Shown: positions 35,320-45,434, counted from the first letter of the stretch. The stretch: 64,000 nt of DNA from Notospermus geniculatus (GCA_002633025.1 NMRB01002666.1:30320-94319), one strand, 5' to 3'. The notes: a model not told the origin generated them from the sequence alone. Translations and numbers: made by a program.

Positions 35320-36031
35320 CTGAAAAAAACAGAGAAAACCAAGTGAAAAGAAAGAAACCTTGGGGCAGTACCAATAATAAAGAGCAGGTGAAGATGTCGC
35401 AGCACAGTCAGCAAATTTTGTGACCTCCACCATGTCCACATGGCTTCTGAAACGTACCATTGGATGACTAAGCCTAAACTACATGCAGGAGTTCACGAAA
35501 TGGCCTAAAACTGCCTGAACTGTGTCTGGGGTTGATGCACAAAGATGACTGGCCCACAAACACAGCAATCTGGCAACAAGAAAGATGCATGACGATGTCC
35601 TTCAGCAATGAAAATATAAATCCATGCACTACATGGGAAGACAGAAGTGATAATAGACCAGACCAATGAAATGTCTTTCCAGTTTCAAGATGCCAAGGCT
35701 TCCACATAGCCTGCACAGTGAACCACGTCAGTGCATCAAAGTCACACATCAGCGGCATCGTTCTTACTGCAGCCAGCAATGACAGATCAAAGCCTTGCTC
35801 TGGATCAGAATCATACCTCACATTTTCACCATTGAATTCAGCTTCTGTGAGAATCCACCTGAGCCTTTGTCAGTGATTTATGTGTCCTAGTTGAGGCTGG
35901 GCTGTAGCCAGCAACCGTGGGTTCTTTACTGGTTTTATGTTATACCATCTCTTACGTACTTTCTTGTACACAGATGCCTGAAGAAAGGATCACCATTCAG
36001 AGGTCCAAACTGGCTAAAAATCATTGGCAGG

Positions 36032-36136
36032 TATTCATAAAAGTTAGCAAGTGCTTTTACTTAAGATTTGCACACCGAGGTCCAAGGTATATGTACCGGT
36101 ACTACAAGTAAACGCATTTGCTAGCTTTTATGAATA
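36032..36136. mobile_element. short palindromic MITE
   Basis: Arms TATTCATAAAAGTTAGCAA and TTGCTAGCTTTTATGAATA enclose about 65 bp. It belongs to the same ATTCATAAAA hairpin family as 8345-8463. It lies in the intron space between two array exons. Confidence 0.7.
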
Positions 36137-36370
36137 TCAGCCATTTTACATTTGTAGTTCATTACATGTTGGCAATGATAATTTGGTACAAGGTAACATC
36201 AGAGAATCAAGCTTCAATCACAATTTGAGAAAACCTGGCATTATCAGTTCATGGGAAGATCTGAGTTTACTAATTCTTTGATTGTTCCTTACATCTGTAC
36301 ACAAGGATATGAAAATAAGTGAATTACTTCCAACAAGAGTGACAGACCAAGAGCCACGGAAACGACTTAC

Positions 36371-36700
36371 ATGAGGACACAGTGGATCCTGATCCCGAAA
36401 TCCCGGGTATTTTTCTGTTATTTTCTTTGCCAGCCATTCCAGCTCCGCGGCATCAGGTTCTCGATCAGGATCGATTTCCTTACATTTCTCAACAAGAATC
36501 TTAACCAATGATCGAATGTACCTCTGAAGTGTTGATTCAAGGACAGAAGGATGCTGTGGATAATGACTGTCCAATTCAATGCAGCCAGGAATATTGAACT
36601 TTATAGGTGACAAATTACGTCTAACATGTGATGTTCTGTATCCAGCAAGGCCGGCCACATCTCCCCCACACGACCAGACAGAGTTATCAAGCCACGGCAA
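36371..36700 (-). CDS. non-finger internal exon in the array
   Basis: The acceptor GCTTATTTTCAG precedes 36700. The frame LPWLDNSVWSCGG... runs 110 codons to a strong donor (CAT/GTAAGT) after 36371, so it enters and leaves in phase 0. Unlike its neighbours it is not terminal. The C-terminal half looks folded (CKEIDPDREPDAAELEWL, KKITEKYPGFRDQDP) and faintly recalls small helical modules in invertebrate zinc-finger/SAM-type proteins, but I do not recognise a family. It could be an optional cassette before any downstream finger exon, as all phases match. Confidence 0.6.
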
Positions 36701-37001
36701 CTGAAAATAAGCAGGTTTTGCATCAGTCCTTAAGAGTCAAAATCCTTCTCGCATGCTAGGCATACTTTTACTTTTAGATGATGGGAGCGTAGAAGGCCTT
36801 GCAGTATATCAATACAGCACAAGTGGATACTTATGCTACTATTATTTCCGTCTAAATATCATCCAATCCCAATTACGGGCTCTCAAACCATCAACTTCCT
36901 ATGAAGCAGGGTGAGGCAGATATCAACTGTGCAGCAGCATTCGCCAAAGTTGCCAAATGATGAAATTGTACTGAAAGAATGAATCGTCTTTTTTTAACCT
37001 T

Positions 37002-37379
37002 TTATGACCCGTTACAATGCCACATCCTCACATGCATATTGAGAGTATCTGTCCTGGAATATGCTTTCATACAATAAGGACACTTGTGATGGACACCCGA
37101 GTGACCACGGATATGACGCTGAAGATTGTCCTTGCGTTTAAATCCAACACCACAGAGGTGACATTTAAGCGATCGTGCAGGTTGGTTGCATCTATGGTTT
37201 TCTAAGTTAACTGATTTCCCACACGTGGGACATGTGCGCAAAAATTTAGCCTTGTCCTTCGATAAATTTACTTCACAGCTGGAATCATAGCTGGTGGGAT
37301 CTAAGGACTGTTGCATCTGGTATAGGTTACTATCAACGTGATACTGGCTATGGCTGCTTTCTTTAGGGGTATGTCTCAG
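37002..37379 (-). CDS. alternative 3' exon, C2HC knuckle plus two fingers
   Basis: The acceptor TTCTTCTTTGCAG precedes 37379; 125 aa in phase 0 from LRHTPKESSHSQ. A short CPTCGKSVNLENHRC unit is followed by CHLCGVGF..HIRGH and CPYCMKAY..HVRMWH with the unusual short linker SGVHHK. The two fingers resemble the pair type common in insect lola isoforms (similarity of form only). Confidence 0.84.
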   Translation of the reverse strand: MRHTPKESSHSQYHVDSNLYQMQQSLDPTSYDSSCEVNLSKDKAKFLRTCPTCGKSVNLENHRCNQPARSLKCHLCGVGFKRKDNLQRHIRGHSGVHHKCPYCMKAYSRTDTLNMHVRMWHCNGS

Positions 37380-37886
37380 CTGCAAAGAAGAAAGCAGCCA
37401 ATCAGTAAACATGGAACTGAAACCAGTTTTCTGAGATTCAGATTATCAGAAATGTTAAATTTTGATATTCAATAAAATACCTAACAGAGAACATATCACT
37501 ATTGTATGAGATGCCAATGGAGAGACTCAGTGGAGTCAACGAAGATGAGAACGCACCACTCCATATAACAGTCCAATAATCACCGATTCTGATTGAGCAT
37601 CTGATGGGCAAAGTGTCTGGTGATTGGTATTGAGAACTTCTAAAACACGTCTTCCTATCACACAAACATGAGACTAGTTGATGAAATCACAATCAACTGA
37701 ATTGCAGAGACACACTTCCGAAACCCGACCAGCTATATTTAAGTATCTCCTGTCTCGGATGACGAAATACTGCGGATTCCACAAAGTCCATCGATGAACA
37801 TGATGAATATAGTCATAACATTTTCCAGTTTCCACAAAAACCATAAACCATCAGTTCTGCAGGGCAAATGCTGTCAAGTTTGGACA

Positions 37887-38189
37887 CTAAGCCATGTGCG
37901 TTTTGAACACATGGAGTTTCAATTGTGCAGCTTTAAAGAAAGATGCTCCACAAATGTTGCATTTATGTCGCTTTTCCCCACGATGAACTTGGCTAACATG
38001 ACGATTTAGCACAGATTTCTTTCCATAGCATTTGTTACAGATATTACAGCGGTGAGGTCTTCCATCCAGGATATTGTCACTGAACTGGCTCCAACCTTCC
38101 TCTATGGGCGTCTTATCTAAGCCAGAGGCACTGTCCACAGTTTGTGGAAAGCCGAGATTTCCCTTTGGCTCTACTCTGCTGTTTCTTCG
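37887..38189 (-). CDS. alternative 3' exon, two C2H2 fingers
   Basis: The acceptor CTGTATTTTTCAG precedes 38189; 100 aa in phase 0 from RRNSRVEPKGN. The fingers are CNICNKCY..HVSQVH and CNICGASF..HVFKTH joined by RGEKRHK. It shares acceptor, layout and finger words with the 38408-38710 exon (CDICNKTY / CEICGAAF), a tandem pair. Confidence 0.86.
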   Translation of the reverse strand, partial: RRNSRVEPKGNLGFPQTVDSASGLDKTPIEEGWSQFSDNILDGRPHRCNICNKCYGKKSVLNRHVSQVHRGEKRHKCNICGASFFKAAQLKLHVFKTHMA

Positions 38190-38407
38190 CTGAAAAATAC
38201 AGAACACCGATCTTAAGATGGTCACCTCAGTCATGTCAGTAATTTCCAGCTGGATTCTGCAAATTCCACTCCAAGAAGTCCTCGTCTATCCACGAAGACC
38301 AATCAACCTGGACTGATGAAGATGCAAAACTCAACAACGCATTTTATGCTTTTTCTCCACAACCAAAGCGACACTTGACAGGCCAGACAAGAGTTAGAAA
38401 CACAAGA

Positions 38408-38710
38408 TCACTCAATGGGCATATGCTGATTGATCACATGGAGTTTCAATCGCGATGACCCGAAAAAAGCCGCCCCACAGATTTCACATCTGTATCGCCT
38501 CTCTCCGTGATGAACTTGGCTCCTGTGACGCTTCAGAACATCTTTCCGTCGATAAGTTTTGTTACAGATGTCACATTGGTAAAGTCTGACATCCTGCCCA
38601 ATGGGCTGACCAGAATCCCCCTCAGGAGGACTTCTAAATCTGCTAGAGAGACTCTTTACTATTTGTGCCGTGGCAATTTCGTGTAACTCATTTGACATGT
38701 TGCGGGTCCA
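38408..38710 (-). CDS. alternative 3' exon, two C2H2 fingers
   Basis: The acceptor CTGTATTTTTCAG (identical to its neighbour) precedes 38710; 100 aa in phase 0 from WTRNMSNELHEIA. The fingers are CDICNKTY..HRSQVH and CEICGAAF..HVINQH with linker HGERRYR. It is the same length as the 37887-38189 exon, supporting recent duplication. Confidence 0.86.
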   Translation of the reverse strand, partial: WTRNMSNELHEIATAQIVKSLSSRFRSPPEGDSGQPIGQDVRLYQCDICNKTYRRKDVLKRHRSQVHHGERRYRCEICGAAFFGSSRLKLHVINQHMPIE

Positions 38711-39044
38711 CTGAAAAATACAGAACATGAGTCTTAGATTGGTTGTCCTTTAATATCTCGCATTTTTGTCAATTTGATGTTAAAATATTTGACCACTCCA
38801 ACCACATGTTGGACATTTGGAGTGCACTTTCAAATCACTAAAACGCTGCAACAACAACTTACAGATATGACTTCAGTACATATTTTTATCGTGTTTATTC
38901 TCTATTCCCCAAGTAAGCTACTGGCGAATCAAAACATCCATGATAAGAAAAGATAAAAGAATAGAATCGAACTCGACTTGTCATTCATGATCTTTCTAAA
39001 TGGGAACCGACACAAGAGGCACAACACAAGTGTATCAGGGAATT

Positions 39045-39521
39045 TTACAATAATGCTATTTTTGACAGAAAACCAGAATAAAGATGAGAACAGGGCCTAC
39101 TGTCAGTAATATGTTCAAGAAACAATTTTCTTGCAGAAAAACTAGCACTACAAGCTTTACAGCGATAGGTACTGCGTTTCTCTTTATTATGCACCTCCCT
39201 GATGTGCCTTTGTAAAACCCAGCCATAAGAGAAGTGCTGTCCACATTCCTTGCAAGTGTGTTTAGCAACGTGAATCTGTGAATGCTGCAGCATTGCCTCA
39301 TGGTTCGCAAATGTTGCATTACAGAATGGACACTTTTCATTTTTTGAACCTTGCAGGTCATGAAATTTGTATCCACTGTCAATATTCTTTGCCCAGTTAC
39401 TGTCACCGGGTGTATTGCGATTACGACTTGGCATCATTTGGTGGTTGCCAAAGTACGATGCATTGTAGCTTACTGCCGGTCCATGGAATGTTGTTTCCGT
39501 CAACCTTTGCACAGCAAACTG
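39045..39521 (-). CDS. alternative 3' exon, three fingers
   Basis: The acceptor TTTTCTCTTGCAG precedes 39521; 158 aa in phase 0 from QFAVQRLTETT. The site is a NAGNAG tandem acceptor (CAGCAG), so a one-residue (Gln) splice variant is possible without loss of frame. The fingers are CPFCNATF..HSQIH, CKECGQHF..HIREVH and CKACSASF..H with a more distant final ligand, so the third may be atypical. Confidence 0.84.
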   Translation of the reverse strand, partial: QFAVQRLTETTFHGPAVSYNASYFGNHQMMPSRNRNTPGDSNWAKNIDSGYKFHDLQGSKNEKCPFCNATFANHEAMLQHSQIHVAKHTCKECGQHFSYGWVLQRHIREVHNKEKRSTYRCKACSASFSARKLFLEHITDSRPCSHLYSGFLSKIALL

Positions 39522-39708
39522 CTGCAAGAGAAAAATACGGAGATTTTGAACTCTTAGGATTGAGGATAACAACACCTCCATATCAAACAAAGTGAGATTC
39601 TAACCAGGAAAACACTTGCCATCACTCAGAGTATCCAAATTATCTGCAATTCACGACTCCTCCTCCGACTTGTCCAAGAACACAGAAAACACACAACAAT
39701 TTTCATGG

Positions 39709-40056
39709 TTATTTTGGAACACCGAAGCCTGGGCATGCTGGGTTGGACCGGACGACATGCTTGATCATATGATGTGACTTCAAATCATACTTCCGACTGA
39801 ACTTCGCCGTGCACAGCTTGCAGCAGAACTTGTGTTTGGCATGAACTTCAATCACATGGCGATTGAGTGCACTTTTCTGGGAAAACCTCGCTCCACAAAT
39901 ATCACACCAATTGTAGCTGGCTGCAATTTTGGCATGAGGTAGCCGATTCATGTGCTGTGGTGCCCCTTTCTGATTCAAACTGACACTATTTCCAGACATT
40001 CCGTAAGGAAGAGAACCCACCGCTGACATCGACTCTGGCATTATTGATCCAATTGG
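39709..40056 (-). CDS. alternative 3' exon, two C2H2 fingers
   Basis: The acceptor TTTGTCGTTCCAG precedes 40056; 115 aa in phase 0 from PIGSIMPESMSA. The fingers are CDICGARF..HVIEVH and CKLCTAKF..HMIKH with the short linker AKHKFC. The second finger (KFSRKYDLKSHH) closely matches that of the exon at 40311-40643 (KFSRKYWLKYHL), making another adjacent paralogous pair. Confidence 0.86.
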   Translation of the reverse strand, partial: PIGSIMPESMSAVGSLPYGMSGNSVSLNQKGAPQHMNRLPHAKIAASYNWCDICGARFSQKSALNRHVIEVHAKHKFCCKLCTAKFSRKYDLKSHHMIKHVVRSNPACPGFGVPK

Positions 40057-40310
40057 CTGGAACGACAAAGCACATGAATCCTGTGTAGTGTCTTGAATTG
40101 AAACATATGCACCTCATCCAACCTAATGGATGTAGAAACAGCCTTGAAAACAAATGATTCTTTACAACCACCAGCCTGGGGGAAGACTCTGTTTTCGTGC
40201 AAAGTTTATGGTTTTGGCTTTAATTTGTTCTATTCTATTTTACAAAGACCAATCTCCAGGGACAAAACATGACCATCAAGATTTTCATTGAGCACTCTAA
40301 TACTAGTATG

Positions 40311-40643
40311 TCATCCATTATTGAAACCAGTATGCCTAGACAAAAGATGGTACTTCAACCAATATTTCCGACTGAATTTAGCATCACAGAATTGACAAGA
40401 GAATTTCTGGTTTGCATGGATTTGGATGAGGTGGCGATTCAGGGAGCTCTTCTGGACGAAATTTGTTCCGCATAAATCACATATCAACTTTCCACGCGTA
40501 ATAAATGGCTGTTGTTTAGACCTGTAATGTGGTGACACACTTGGCTCAACAGTGACATCACAGCCAGCTGTCGCTGTGTTTATCGTAGAGGCTCCAGGTA
40601 AAGAAAAGAATGAATCTGTCTCTAATCCGACCACACCAAAGTA
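40311..40643 (-). CDS. alternative 3' exon, two C2H2 fingers (first in the array)
   Basis: The acceptor TTGTCTTTCCAG precedes 40643; 110 aa in phase 0 from YFGVVGLETDSF. The fingers are CDLCGTNF..HLIQIH and CQFCDAKF..HLLSRH with linker ANQKFS. It is the array exon closest to the constant region, 3.3 kb below its donor. Confidence 0.85.
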   Translation of the reverse strand, partial: YFGVVGLETDSFFSLPGASTINTATAGCDVTVEPSVSPHYRSKQQPFITRGKLICDLCGTNFVQKSSLNRHLIQIHANQKFSCQFCDAKFSRKYWLKYHLLSRHTGFNNG

Positions 40644-40904
40644 CTGGAAAGACAAGATAGCCGAATTTAGTGCAGAGGTAGCGAATAATTCACTAAAACT
40701 GTAAATGCCTCTGAAATTCATGCAAATTCAATCTGAGAGTAGAGACTAGCAATCTGAATCTGGAGGCAAGGTCCTAATCCGACTGAGAGCAGCCGAATGT
40801 CAGAACGCCATCGAACAAACAGGAAGAAAAGAAGCCATTCACCTCAGCTACATGTACAAGATCATCTTTGGTGGGAGTCACTCCACAGGCAGCTCACTGT
40901 GACG

Positions 40905-41231
40905 CAGGGTTTCCACCAAAATATTTTCCAGGGGGGAAATTGCCCCTTTCCATCTTTTAGGGGGGGATTTTAATGCATGCCCGGCACTACCACAGTACCA
41001 GAGCAGGATACGCCATAACTGTATAGTGATACCTCACCAAAACTGTGTAGTGAGACCTGGAAAGATTCTGACGTCACGCATGCATTGCAAATGGTGGCGT
41101 CACTTATAAAGATTTTTTATTTAGCTACTGACAACATGTGCGGGAATGGCCCGTTTTGACAATTTTTTCGTGCGGGTGATACGGGAGTTTTGGCGGGAAT
41201 CCCGCAATCGTGCTGCTTAGCGGAAGCCCTG
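40905..41231. mobile_element. hAT-like non-autonomous element
   Basis: Ends CAGGGTTTCCACCAAAA (left) and ...TTAGCGGAAGCCCTG (right) are imperfect inverted repeats of the CAGGGNTTCC type seen in many hAT transposons. The interior has internal palindromes and no ORF. The 8-bp target duplication expected for hAT is not clear, so the assignment is tentative. Confidence 0.5.
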
Positions 41232-42336
41232 TGATGTCGTGTTGCCCCTGCGAAAGGGTAGAGAGAGGATAAGTCATGAATTACAGCAATTGCATTCGCA
41301 TAAGGTTCAAACGTTACAACTGTAGCAGTTCTCCATTCTCGTTCTTCACACTGTGCCCTAAATGAATCTCTCACACCCTAGCAGTCAGGACAGGCAGAAT
41401 ACACACATTGACAATAACTAAAGATGTTTTCTCATTCTCGTCCCTGGAAAGTTTTCCTGTGTCATGTCATGTTCATAAACAAATCTTGACGCGTGTTACT
41501 CTTCCTCCACCGACATCTTTCTAAGTCCTGACTCTCTCCAAAGCACGTGTTGATTAGTCCACCTCATCAACAAATCCCTCACTGGCCTGTGGATTTCTTG
41601 ATCTTGATCCACAAAATGAGATCTTACACACCTTGTCAACATGGGTCCTTGTACAACTCCAACTGCACTCTCCAATTCACAGTACAAGTCTCCGTCAGCT
41701 ACACAGTTGTTCGTACCAAGATATTTGTTGCTCAGGAAATGATTTCATTTACGGGTGAAATAGAGTAGATCTCTTGGACTTTGAGTTAGTACACTGAACG
41801 ATATGATGTCCCACAAGCAGTGATATTTCTGGTCTACGATGAGCACCATTTTATCAGTGTTGTGGACTGGACATTGTTAATTTATATCTGGCAAAAGTAA
41901 CACCAACAGAGTTGAGTAACAGCATACATTCATGAAATTGATGTGCTGGGTTAGTTTTAAGTATGAACGATTCAAAAACCATCAAATTCAAAACAAGACT
42001 GCCCCACGAGTACACAAGGTCTGCAGCTGAAACCTGTCCCATTCAGAAATTGTATACATAACTGAATTGGAAAATGGACTTGGTCCAGACTGATTGCGAT
42101 GCCACTGATTGGGATGAAATTTCCAATGTGTGGCAGACCAATGTGTGTAATTAAAGTATGAGGCATATGTGCATCAATGTTGTGCTTATAACCCATCACC
42201 GAGCTGAAAGAACAGAGGAGGGAACATTTCACCATGTTGCAACTTCGATGAGAGCCTATCGTTAACTCATCATCCACTTCATGATCTCTTCAGACCTCTT
42301 AGTCTACCTGCATGTACATGTAGTGTACATGAAGGA

Positions 42337-42430
42337 CATCAACATTTCCAAAACATTCTAAAAACATCGAGTTGCAACAAATCAGTTGCTGCAACCAAAT
42401 GTTTTTAGAATCATTTGGAAATGTTGATGG
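42337..42430. mobile_element. hairpin element
   Basis: Imperfect arms of about 43 bp: CATCAACATTTCCAAAACAT... and ...ATTTGGAAATGTTGATGGTG, nearly closing on themselves with a TTGCAAC/GTTGCTG centre. This is a typical fold-back relic, non-coding. Confidence 0.65.
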
Positions 42431-43602
42431 TGTAGACAGGCCTTTAGTTCACTGAAGTAAGATAAGAGCCGTAAGACTTGGAGGTCTCCTGATTACACAG
42501 GTGAGAATAAAAAGATACGACCAATTTTGCACTATTGGCAGAAATGTCCACTGAGGGTGGTTCCATTTCACAATCTACACTGTATGAATGTTCATTCATA
42601 AATCTTCTTCCCTTCTGTCTAAAACATGCTGCATCCCATCATCCTTCGCACTTCTCCCCCTGTATTCCAAGCAATCCATGATAATCTAGCAGGACAGGCT
42701 ACAGAGCGATATATTCCCTCCAAATAATATGATCAAATCAACATAATCTAAAACTAACACATAACCGGAGTTTCACCAATTTGAAATACAGAGTTGTAAA
42801 GGTGACTGTCTTTTGAAATAATTGCACGATACTTGGCTAACAGTAACATGGCTAATCTAATGATCCAAACGAATTAGCAAGTGAAACCTTGCCATGTCAG
42901 AGAGTGTGTTCAACAAGCATCCAGTATAGTACTGTTCATCCAGTCACAATAGCTGTATTTTGTCAAGGAATGAAGATGAGATACTCTTCTGTCTCTCGCG
43001 CAACATGTAAGGTTGGGCAACAGAATTAGGTTACACAACAAAGGCAAACCATACAAATGTACATCATACATCTAATGATTCAGAAATATTTCTTATCTTT
43101 TTGTCTGTTTTTTAAAGTGGGGAAACTCCAGTAGATCACAGCTGAGAGATGCAGGGTGAGGGATCATTCTGAATTTGTCAATTTTACACTAAAACAAAAC
43201 GACCAACCATAATGATTGCTCTTCTTGTGATTCATCACATCCAACTAGACTGTCCAGAGGTGTGCAGTGGGTCAAAGATTCCAAGGAAACTATGATCTGA
43301 ATCGAGTTACCGAAATGGTGAACAAGTGCCGAGCTGAATGATGAATGTGAATCAGCAAACAGCATATGGGTGATAAACATCCCTCCAGACTGTCAAGTGG
43401 TGAATGCCAGTACCTGAACTAGGTGGCTTGGGAAGTTTGTTATTGGGTCAGTCAGTGCAGTCACGTGAGCAGAGTCAAATGACACTGCAAAGCTCCTTTA
43501 TCCACATGGTAAGAACAAAACACCATTAAAACTAATGGATGAGAAAGGCACACAACATGTGGGAGTGATTGATGCCTCCCAACATGCACCATACTTGTAT
43601 GT

Positions 43603-43682
43603 ACAGGGTGGGCCAAAGAAAGTGTTCCTCAAACAATAGAAATGCTATTGTTCAAGGGACACTTTCTCTGGCCCACCCTATG
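43603..43682. mobile_element. hairpin MITE, GGGTGGGCC family
   Basis: Arms ACAGGGTGGGCCAAAGAAAG... and ...CTTTCTCTGGCCCACCCTATGT fold onto each other almost completely over 80 bp. The ACAGGGTG end resembles mariner-type termini. A decayed relative with the same order of words (GGCCCAATAAGAATGTTCC) is at 48217-48299 in a NUP43 intron. Confidence 0.65.
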
Positions 43683-43941
43683 TTGTACTGACAACAACTA
43701 ATTTCAACAGGCTCGGAGGTGTACGTTATTCATGGACCCATGCCAAATAGTAATAAGAATGCGTGATCCAAATGCACCTCTGAAATCTCCAATTCCCAGC
43801 ACTATGATGCACTCCAGCCACCAAGTTCATTACTGAACACACACAACATGTAGCCAGCATGGAAGAAACACGGGGACCAATCTTCTGAGGCACCTCTCAC
43901 TCATGATCATGTACAGTAACTTATAATGGAAACCACCCTAC

Positions 43942-44442
43942 CTGTGATTGGCCAGTGTCACTATCATTTGTTGGCTGATGTGCCGATGCACCTGGAATTG
44001 GGCCAGACACTGGCACTGGATCACCCAAACTGCCGGGATCTGATTTCACACTGAGATTTGATTGTTCAAGACTAGCGTCCATTGCTGACGTACTGAGCGG
44101 AAAAAAGGTATCTGAGGCAGTGGAAGAAGCTGGTTGTGATACGGAAGCAGATGAGTTTCGCCATCTGTCAGTGGAATCTGACTGGATATTTCCAAGTCTA
44201 TTAACAGGCGATCTCCGTGCAGGAGACTGAAGTGTCAAAGGTGGGGTCCCGACAGTTTCCTGAGAATGTGAACGGTGCTGCAGCTGCATGGAATGTGAAT
44301 CTTGTTCCATTGGTTGCTGTTCTGACATGGAGATTATATTTGACAAACCAAAGTCATGTTGCTCAACAGAAAGATCCAGGGTAGGCGGCGAGTCTGGAAT
44401 TTCTATCACATTTGGATGACTCGAAGCACCAGCACGGGATTT
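43942..44442 (-). CDS. constant exon 2: Ser/Pro/Gln-rich linker with SUMO-binding-like motif
   Basis: The acceptor CCTCTTTTTCAG precedes 44442 and the donor CAG/GTAGGG follows 43942. It is 167 codons, phase 0 to phase 0, joining constant exon 1 to any array exon. The composition is that of a disordered activation or linker region (Ser, Pro, Gln, Asp). NVIEIPDSPP near its start fits the SUMO-interaction consensus (hydrophobic V-I-x-I followed by acidic/Ser residues). In known lola-type proteins the common part sets partner binding; a similar role is inferred here. Confidence 0.8.
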
Positions 44443-44740
44443 CTGAAAAAGAGGATCCACATTATGCAATGAAAACTGTTCACATTGGCCAGACTATCAT
44501 TTAATTTACCGGTACCTACCTACATTTTGTTGCAAGTACATGTACACAAGTAAATACCGGTACTCATGAGGGGGGTCTTGCCACAAAACGAAAAACACAA
44601 GTGCTAATCCTCTTCTATTCTTAAACAATCTATTTTTGCATAAAACTGAAAGAAAACATATTCTGACACTTCGTAGACAGTAGTATCTGCAGTACCGGTA
44701 CATTACTGTCAGTTACCGACTGCTAATTTATTCTACTAAC

Positions 44741-45434
44741 CTGCTGTAAACCGCGTATTGATTTTTTTGTCTGTTCATGAGATCGTCTTTCCTGGTTCAA
44801 CTCCCTCATATGTGACTCAACACTTTCCTTCAATCTTACTATCTCAGAATTTAAATCAGAAGTTTCTTGCACCAGTTGGTTCTGCAACTTTTGCACTAGA
44901 TTATCTTTGATATGCACCTCCTCCTGCTTAAGCTGAAGTTCAGACTTCAACTTAACAATCTCACTTTGGTAATTCAGCATTTTTTCATGGCTTTGTAATT
45001 GTTCGCGTCTTGCTTGTTCCAACTGCTGCATATGGGAAGACAAGTCCGCCTGTACCCGTGTCACTATTTCCGAAGTGTTCATCAACTCCTGCTGACAGCG
45101 TGACAAGTCAAGTTCCTTTTGATTAAGTTGTTCCTGCAATTTTACACTGTTATCTGGACTTGTGAAATGGTCATTAAGCATACTCTGCTGCTGCTTTCTT
45201 GTTTCAAGCTGTCGCTCAGCTATTTCAATTTGGTTCTCTTTCACAGTCAGTTCAGCTTGATATTTCGTTAGTAAACTAAAGAGGCACGTCCAAGCCTTGC
45301 TTAACTCTGCTCCTCTAGAATGGAGGTCATTTTGCATTGCTTTCAAGGGATCAGCTACTTGTGAGCTAGCCTCTGACACAGACTGATCTGTGTCTCCAAC
45401 AGACATGACTGAATTTTCTGTTGAATCCATTTTT
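44741..45434 (-). CDS. constant exon 1: N-terminal coiled coil of the zinc-finger isoform family
   Basis: Translation starts at the ATG 45430-45428 (MDSTENSVMSVGDTDQSV), just inside a 3' splice site (CTTTCAG, exon from 45434), so a 5' UTR exon lies upstream. It is 230 codons to the donor CAG/GTTAGT, ending in phase 0. After an acidic Ser-rich head, about residues 35-228 are a nearly continuous heptad-like helix (LTVKENQIEIAERQLETRKQ, QEQLNQKELDLSRCQQEL, KLKSELQLKQEEVHIKDN). All isoforms would share this dimerisation surface, so mixed dimers of different finger sets are possible. No BTB, SCAN or KRAB domain is seen, and I do not recognise the protein. Confidence 0.82.

Larger units (their letters stand above)
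40644..43941 (-). other. intron between constant region and exon array
   Basis: This 3.3-kb stretch holds a hAT-like repeat (40905-41231) and hairpins (42337-42430, 43603-43682). An open minus frame near 41496-41750 (ending LRKMSVEEE) has a protein-like look but no good phase-0 acceptor, so it is not called. I see no further exon. Confidence 0.6.
20381..45434 (-). other. lola-like locus: constant coiled coil plus alternative zinc-finger 3' exons
   Basis: One transcription unit is inferred on the minus strand. The constant exons (45434-44741 and 44442-43942) end in phase 0. More than twenty downstream exons each open in phase 0 after a pyrimidine-tract CAG, lack an own start codon, and all but one end in a stop. 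Eighteen intact ones encode C2H2/C2HC fingers. Splicing the constant part to any one of them keeps frame. This is the architecture of Drosophila lola and mod(mdg4), where alternative (and partly trans-) splicing swaps DNA-binding C-termini. I do not recognise the gene, and the constant part has a coiled coil, not a BTB. Clear poly(A) signals after each exon were not found by eye. Whether every exon is used, or in cis, is inference. Confidence 0.8.

Noticed and set aside
35474-35821. Minus-strand frame (YDSDPEQGFDLSLLAAV...) as another array exon
   Set aside because: No good phase-0 acceptor precedes it and it has no recognisable domain; composition alone is not enough.
20381-40643. Treating each finger exon as a separate single-exon zinc-finger gene
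   Set aside because: None has an own ATG at the head of its frame, all open at acceptors in the same phase, and no promoters or other constant exons are seen between them.
41496-41750. Minus-strand frame ending LRKMSVEEE as an extra terminal exon
   Set aside because: It looks protein-like but lacks a convincing acceptor in phase 0; noted only in the intron entry.
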